This document shows, piece after piece, positions 60,620 to 64,000 of a stretch of DNA of 64,000 nucleotides. The position numbers and the translations under genes were made by a program. The notes below the pieces were generated by a model. It was given only the letters and a program-made list of their open reading frames with translations. It made no database searches and was not told the DNA's origin. How positions within the stretch are numbered: position 1 is the stretch's first letter; each line of letters begins with the position of its first letter. Source of the stretch: JANNXQ01 sp038238555 (lineage in GTDB: Bacteria > Verrucomicrobiota > Verrucomicrobiia > Chthoniobacterales > Chthoniobacteraceae); assembly GCA_038238555.1 (NCBI GenBank), contig JBBRXP010000003.1:1-64000 (forward strand). The letters run 5' to 3'.

Positions 60620-61888
60620 TCATGCGCCCGCGATGATCCATGCGTGGATGGCCTGATATTTCCACGCGAGCACCGCCGCAAGGGCGACGAGCAGCGCGGC
60701 CGCGGCGTCGCGCCGGCAAAAGCGATCGGCCACACCGCGGGCTCGGAAGAACTCGAGGAGCGCGCCGGTCGGGCAGCCGTAGTGGCAGTAGGCCATCGGC
60801 ACAAAGAGCGACGCGACGAGGCCGGCGATCGCGATCGTGAGGGTGGCCCAGCCCGCGGCCTTGAGCACATACGCATCGAAGGGTTCGATGTGCGCGAGAT
60901 CGATCGGCAGCACCAGGATGCAAACGGTGACGACCAGCGCGAGCAGCAGCGCCGGGAGCCACTTCAAGCCGGCCGCGAAATCTTTTCGCAGCACGATGCG
61001 CCAGCGCCGCGGCGCGATGCGATGCAGCCACTCCTGCGCGGCGCCGTGCGGGCAAAGTTGCTGGCAATAAAGCGGCCGACGGGTGGCCCACGGCACGGCG
61101 AGCGCGGCAGCGGCCAGCAGCACCAGGCCCGGCGCGGTGCGCCACGGCACGCCGGCTTGTATCCATCCGGCGAGCAGCGATTGCGCGAGAAGATCGCCAT
61201 TTAGAAATCCGACGTAGCCGATCACCAGCGCCTGAAATGAAAGCCGCACCCATCGCCGGCCGTAAGTCCCCGTGAATGCCAGCACGAGTCCCGCGACGAC
61301 GACGAGCGCGAGACCGATGTCCCTCGCGCGCACTCGCAGCGGCGGCGGCTTCATCGCGAGCGCGGCATCGGCGGATTGCAATCGGCGCTGGATTCCTTCG
61401 GCCACCGCGAGGCTTGTCATCGACGCGCCGGACACGCCTTCGATGCCGGCCTCTTTCGGCGCGACGCGGGCGACTTCATCCCACGGTTTCCCATTCCACG
61501 TCTTGAGAAAGCCGCGGTCGGTGACGACATCCTCGACGTGCTCGCGCGTGTCTTGCGACGAACGGATGCGCACGCCGGCGACGTGCAGCGCGGGATCGAA
61601 GGCCACGAGCGTGTCGGTCCAGCCGCGGTAGCCGACGATCGAATCGGTGAACGGTGCAGTGCGCAGCACGTAGCCGATGTGCCTGCCATCGGCGTCGTGC
61701 ACAAACATCCCGGCCCGCTCGCCCGCGTCGGGCCTCAGTTCCGCGGCGGTGTGAAAAATCGCGCGCACTTCGCTCAACTCGATCGGCGCGTGGCCTTCGA
61801 TGCGCAGCCGCACGTGATGCGCGCGGATGATCCACGCGATGGCGACGAGAACTGCGAGTCGGTAAAGCTGAAGCAGCGCGCCCTTCAC
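60620..61888 (-). CDS. NosR-like FMN-binding and 4Fe-4S membrane protein
   Basis: The 422-residue protein has an N-terminal extracytoplasmic FMN-binding domain (VSGASMTSLAVAEGI near 150-165, the FMN-Thr attachment motif) and about six hydrophobic segments. Two motifs, CQQLCPHGA near 274 and CHYGCPTGA near 366, resemble the NosR/NapH iron-sulfur clusters. It would carry electrons across the membrane. There is no nitrous oxide reductase gene in the window. Its GTG start overlaps the stop of the FAD-dependent oxidoreductase (GTGA), so it is co-translated and may feed electrons to or from it. Confidence 0.8.
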   Translation of the reverse strand: MKGALLQLYRLAVLVAIAWIIRAHHVRLRIEGHAPIELSEVRAIFHTAAELRPDAGERAGMFVHDADGRHIGYVLRTAPFTDSIVGYRGWTDTLVAFDPALHVAGVRIRSSQDTREHVEDVVTDRGFLKTWNGKPWDEVARVAPKEAGIEGVSGASMTSLAVAEGIQRRLQSADAALAMKPPPLRVRARDIGLALVVVAGLVLAFTGTYGRRWVRLSFQALVIGYVGFLNGDLLAQSLLAGWIQAGVPWRTAPGLVLLAAAALAVPWATRRPLYCQQLCPHGAAQEWLHRIAPRRWRIVLRKDFAAGLKWLPALLLALVVTVCILVLPIDLAHIEPFDAYVLKAAGWATLTIAIAGLVASLFVPMAYCHYGCPTGALLEFFRARGVADRFCRRDAAAALLVALAAVLAWKYQAIHAWIIAGA

Positions 61889-64000
61889 GGCGCGGGCAGC
61901 AACTGCACGACGTCGATGTGCACGTTGCCATCCGCGTCCGCGGTCGAGAAGGTCACGGCCGCCGGCTTTCCTGGCTCAAAGCGAAAAGTGCCGAGCGACA
62001 CGAAGCCCTGCGGCAGCGGCGCGGGCACTCGCTCATTCACCGTCGTGGTCTTTGCGCCGTCGGCGCTCTCGATGGTCACCGGCGCATTGGTAGCGCGATT
62101 TTCGTGCATGCCGTAGCTCACGCGCACTTCGTAGCGGCCCGCCTGCTCGATCTTAAACTCGTAGCGCGCCGAGGCATTTGCCTTCGCGCTCGCGTAGCTG
62201 TAGCCCGCGCCGAAGAAACCTTCGATCCCCGCGCCGGTGCTCCATGTGCCGGTGAGCCGCGCCTGTTTGTCGTCGAGCACGAGGCCCGGCAGCCGCGCGG
62301 GGTCGAGACCTTTCGCGTCGTGTTTGTCCACCGGCAACGACGGCGGCGTGTAGTCGGCGGGCATGCGGATCGGGCCGTCCACGCTGTCGCGCCGGGCCGC
62401 GCCGCGCAGCGCGAGCAGCTCTTTCAATTCCCCAAAGTAGCGCTCGTAGATGTCGCGCGGCGTGGCCTGGTGCTTGATGCAGAGCGACGCGGCCTTGCCC
62501 ACCACTTCGCCGATCATGCCGCCGGTCTTCATCACGCGCACGGTGCCGAGCGCTTCGTGCGTCACGCTGATGTCGCGGCCGGCCATGAAAAGGTTTTCGA
62601 TGTTCCGCGAATAAAAGCAGCGATACGGCACCGGATAGCCGTGCTGGCGATCGACGGCCTTGTCCATCTGCGCCTTCGAGATGAAAGGATTGTCGGGAAA
62701 TTTTTTCGCGTACTGCTCCTTGGGATAATGCAGGTCGATGTCCCACGTCGTCGGCACCGTGCCGTCGGGGAAAGGCTTCTTGGATTCCACATCCTCACGC
62801 GTCATCACCACGTCGCCGAGGAGCTGGCGCGATTCGCGCGTGCCGCCGACGTAGGCCACCCACTCGAGCTTTGCGTTGGCGTGCTCGGCTTTGCCGCCTT
62901 TGTTTTTCATCGCGTTCCAGGCGCCGAAGATCGCGCGCAGATTCCAGTCGCGCGTTTCTTCGAGGCCGTAGATGGGGTGCACGTTGAAACCGCTTTCCCA
63001 GAACCACTCGGCGTGGTTGCGCTTCGGGTAAGGGAAGTCGTCCATGTCCATGTCGAGCGCCCACGGCACGTCGGGGAAAGTCTGCGGCTGCGCGCCGTCT
63101 TCCCAGCGCCACATGTTGCTCATGCCGAGATGCTCGGTCTCGCGCACCGTGAGCGCGGCGCCGGCGAGCGCGCCCACCGAGGCGTGGCCGGTGGAGTCGC
63201 AGAAAAGCCGGCCGGAAAAACGCCGGCGCTCGCTGGTCATGGTGTCGAGCGCGATGACCGCCGCGATGCGCTGCGTGCCGTTCATCTCGACGGCGACGAT
63301 GTGGTTATTGAGGAAGAGCGCGATGTGCGGCTCGGCCCGCACGAGGGCTTCCTTTTTCGCGTCGCCAAATTCTTCCTCCGTGCCCGGCGACGCCTTGGCC
63401 GTGTCCATGAATTCCTCGACGATCTCACCGATGTTTGGATACAGCCCGCGCCGGATTCCACCCTGCGCCCACACGCGCACTTCACTCGATCCGTTGCCGC
63501 CGAGCACCGGGCGATCCTGCACCAGAGCCACTCTGCAGCCCATGCGCGCCGCCGCGATGGCCGCGCCCATGCCGGCATAACCGCCGCCGCACACCACCAG
63601 ATCGAACTCGCCCGCGTCCGCCGGCTGCTCGGAAATGCCGAGCGTTGCGCGCCGCCACTTTGCCAGCGCGTCGGCGTCGTTGGGCGGAGTGAAGGTCTCG
63701 TCTTTGGTAAAGAAGATCGCGTCGCAGCGGCCGTTGAATCCGGTGAGATCGTGCAGCGCGAGCGCGGCCTGTGGCGCGGCGATCTCAACCGCGCCGCCCT
63801 CCTGCCACGCCCACTCCGCGCCGCTCGTGCCGAAGATCGTGGCGAGCGGTTTGCCATCGACTGCGACCTGAAATTTTCCCGGCACGCCTGGCGCCTTCCA
63901 GCGCGCGACCCAATCCTTGGTTCGCACAAAGACGCGATACTTTCCCGCGCTGGGAAACGTGACCGTGGTCGTGGCATCGCGCACCGGCGCGCCCATGCCG
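61885..64000 (-). CDS. FAD-dependent oxidoreductase of the sulfatase-linked type, partial at right edge
   Basis: The frame is open to the window edge; a Met at 63996 is visible but the start probably lies beyond. The first 120 residues form a carbohydrate-binding-like beta domain (YRVFVRTKDWVARWKAPGVP). Then come the FAD Rossmann motif VVCGGGYAGMGAAIAAARMG and the region RPVLGGNGSSEVRVWAQGG, as in xanthan-lyase-type and PUL-linked FAD oxidoreductases. The C-terminal 150 residues (ARYEFKIEQAGRYEVRVSYG) resemble a golvesin/xanthan-lyase C domain. Neighbours are a sulfatase and a NosR-like protein. The substrate is probably a secreted sugar derivative, which is inference. Confidence 0.85.
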   Translation of the reverse strand, partial: GMGAPVRDATTTVTFPSAGKYRVFVRTKDWVARWKAPGVPGKFQVAVDGKPLATIFGTSGAEWAWQEGGAVEIAAPQAALALHDLTGFNGRCDAIFFTKDETFTPPNDADALAKWRRATLGISEQPADAGEFDLVVCGGGYAGMGAAIAAARMGCRVALVQDRPVLGGNGSSEVRVWAQGGIRRGLYPNIGEIVEEFMDTAKASPGTEEEFGDAKKEALVRAEPHIALFLNNHIVAVEMNGTQRIAAVIALDTMTSERRRFSGRLFCDSTGHASVGALAGAALTVRETEHLGMSNMWRWEDGAQPQTFPDVPWALDMDMDDFPYPKRNHAEWFWESGFNVHPIYGLEETRDWNLRAIFGAWNAMKNKGGKAEHANAKLEWVAYVGGTRESRQLLGDVVMTREDVESKKPFPDGTVPTTWDIDLHYPKEQYAKKFPDNPFISKAQMDKAVDRQHGYPVPYRCFYSRNIENLFMAGRDISVTHEALGTVRVMKTGGMIGEVVGKAASLCIKHQATPRDIYERYFGELKELLALRGAARRDSVDGPIRMPADYTPPSLPVDKHDAKGLDPARLPGLVLDDKQARLTGTWSTGAGIEGFFGAGYSYASAKANASARYEFKIEQAGRYEVRVSYGMHENRATNAPVTIESADGAKTTTVNERVPAPLPQGFVSLGTFRFEPGKPAAVTFSTADADGNVHIDVVQLLPAP

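Noticed and set aside
1..64000. CRISPR arrays, rRNA genes, IS elements and transposase genes
   Set aside because: No regularly spaced short repeats, rRNA sequence or transposase motifs were seen in the window by eye.

Overview
The window looks like a chromosomal segment of a high-GC member of the Verrucomicrobiota. The best phylum marker is a 51-residue protein at 16940-17095 that matches my memory of the Chlamydiae/Verrucomicrobia small basic protein family. A pseudopilin of the FTLIELL type, a sulfatase paired with a FAD-dependent oxidoreductase, a YVTN-phosphoesterase, a CHASE2 cyclase and FecR/beta-barrel genes fit the same assignment. No database search was possible; all assignments rest on motifs and context.

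Layout. 1-1746: a membrane-anchored protein of unknown function followed, across a run of nine A, by a caspase-like protease frame with no normal start codon, then a small basic protein. 2114-5812: an intradiol dioxygenase, divergent from a membrane-anchored solute-binding-like protein and a tyrosinase-like copper protein. About 5927-15173: an integrative mobilizable element at the 3' end of a tRNA-Gly(CCC) gene. It carries a coupling ATPase, three genes in an R388 stbABC-like arrangement, a probable oriT with TCGGAC repeats, a MobF/TrwC relaxase-helicase, several unknown genes, an AlpA-like protein and a frameshifted tyrosine integrase. 15257-28450: a pseudopilin, an alpha/beta hydrolase, the small basic protein, a GntR/ABC operon with two zinc-ribbon permeases and a visible operator, a CHASE2 adenylate cyclase, a YVTN-phosphoesterase and a sterol-desaturase-like enzyme.

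28671-54482 is a large exopolysaccharide locus on the plus strand. It encodes an outer-membrane barrel, a Wza-type export protein and a Wzc-type tyrosine kinase. These are followed by a flippase, a Wzy-like polymerase, two GT4 glycosyltransferases, two AsnB-type amidotransferases, a nucleotidyltransferase-kinase fusion, an ATP-grasp ligase, two FemAB-like proteins and an exported phosphatase. A set matching PglC, PglD, PglE and PglF ends the locus and suggests a di-N-acetylbacillosamine-type first sugar. The PglD part is fused to one FemAB domain. Two inverted copies of an 80-base hairpin repeat flank the 33170-52287 block.

55033-64000: a phosphofructokinase, a FecR/beta-barrel pair, a sulfatase, a NosR-like FMN/Fe-S membrane protein and a partial FAD-dependent oxidoreductase. 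Many long reading frames antisense to these genes are GC-driven shadows and are left out.
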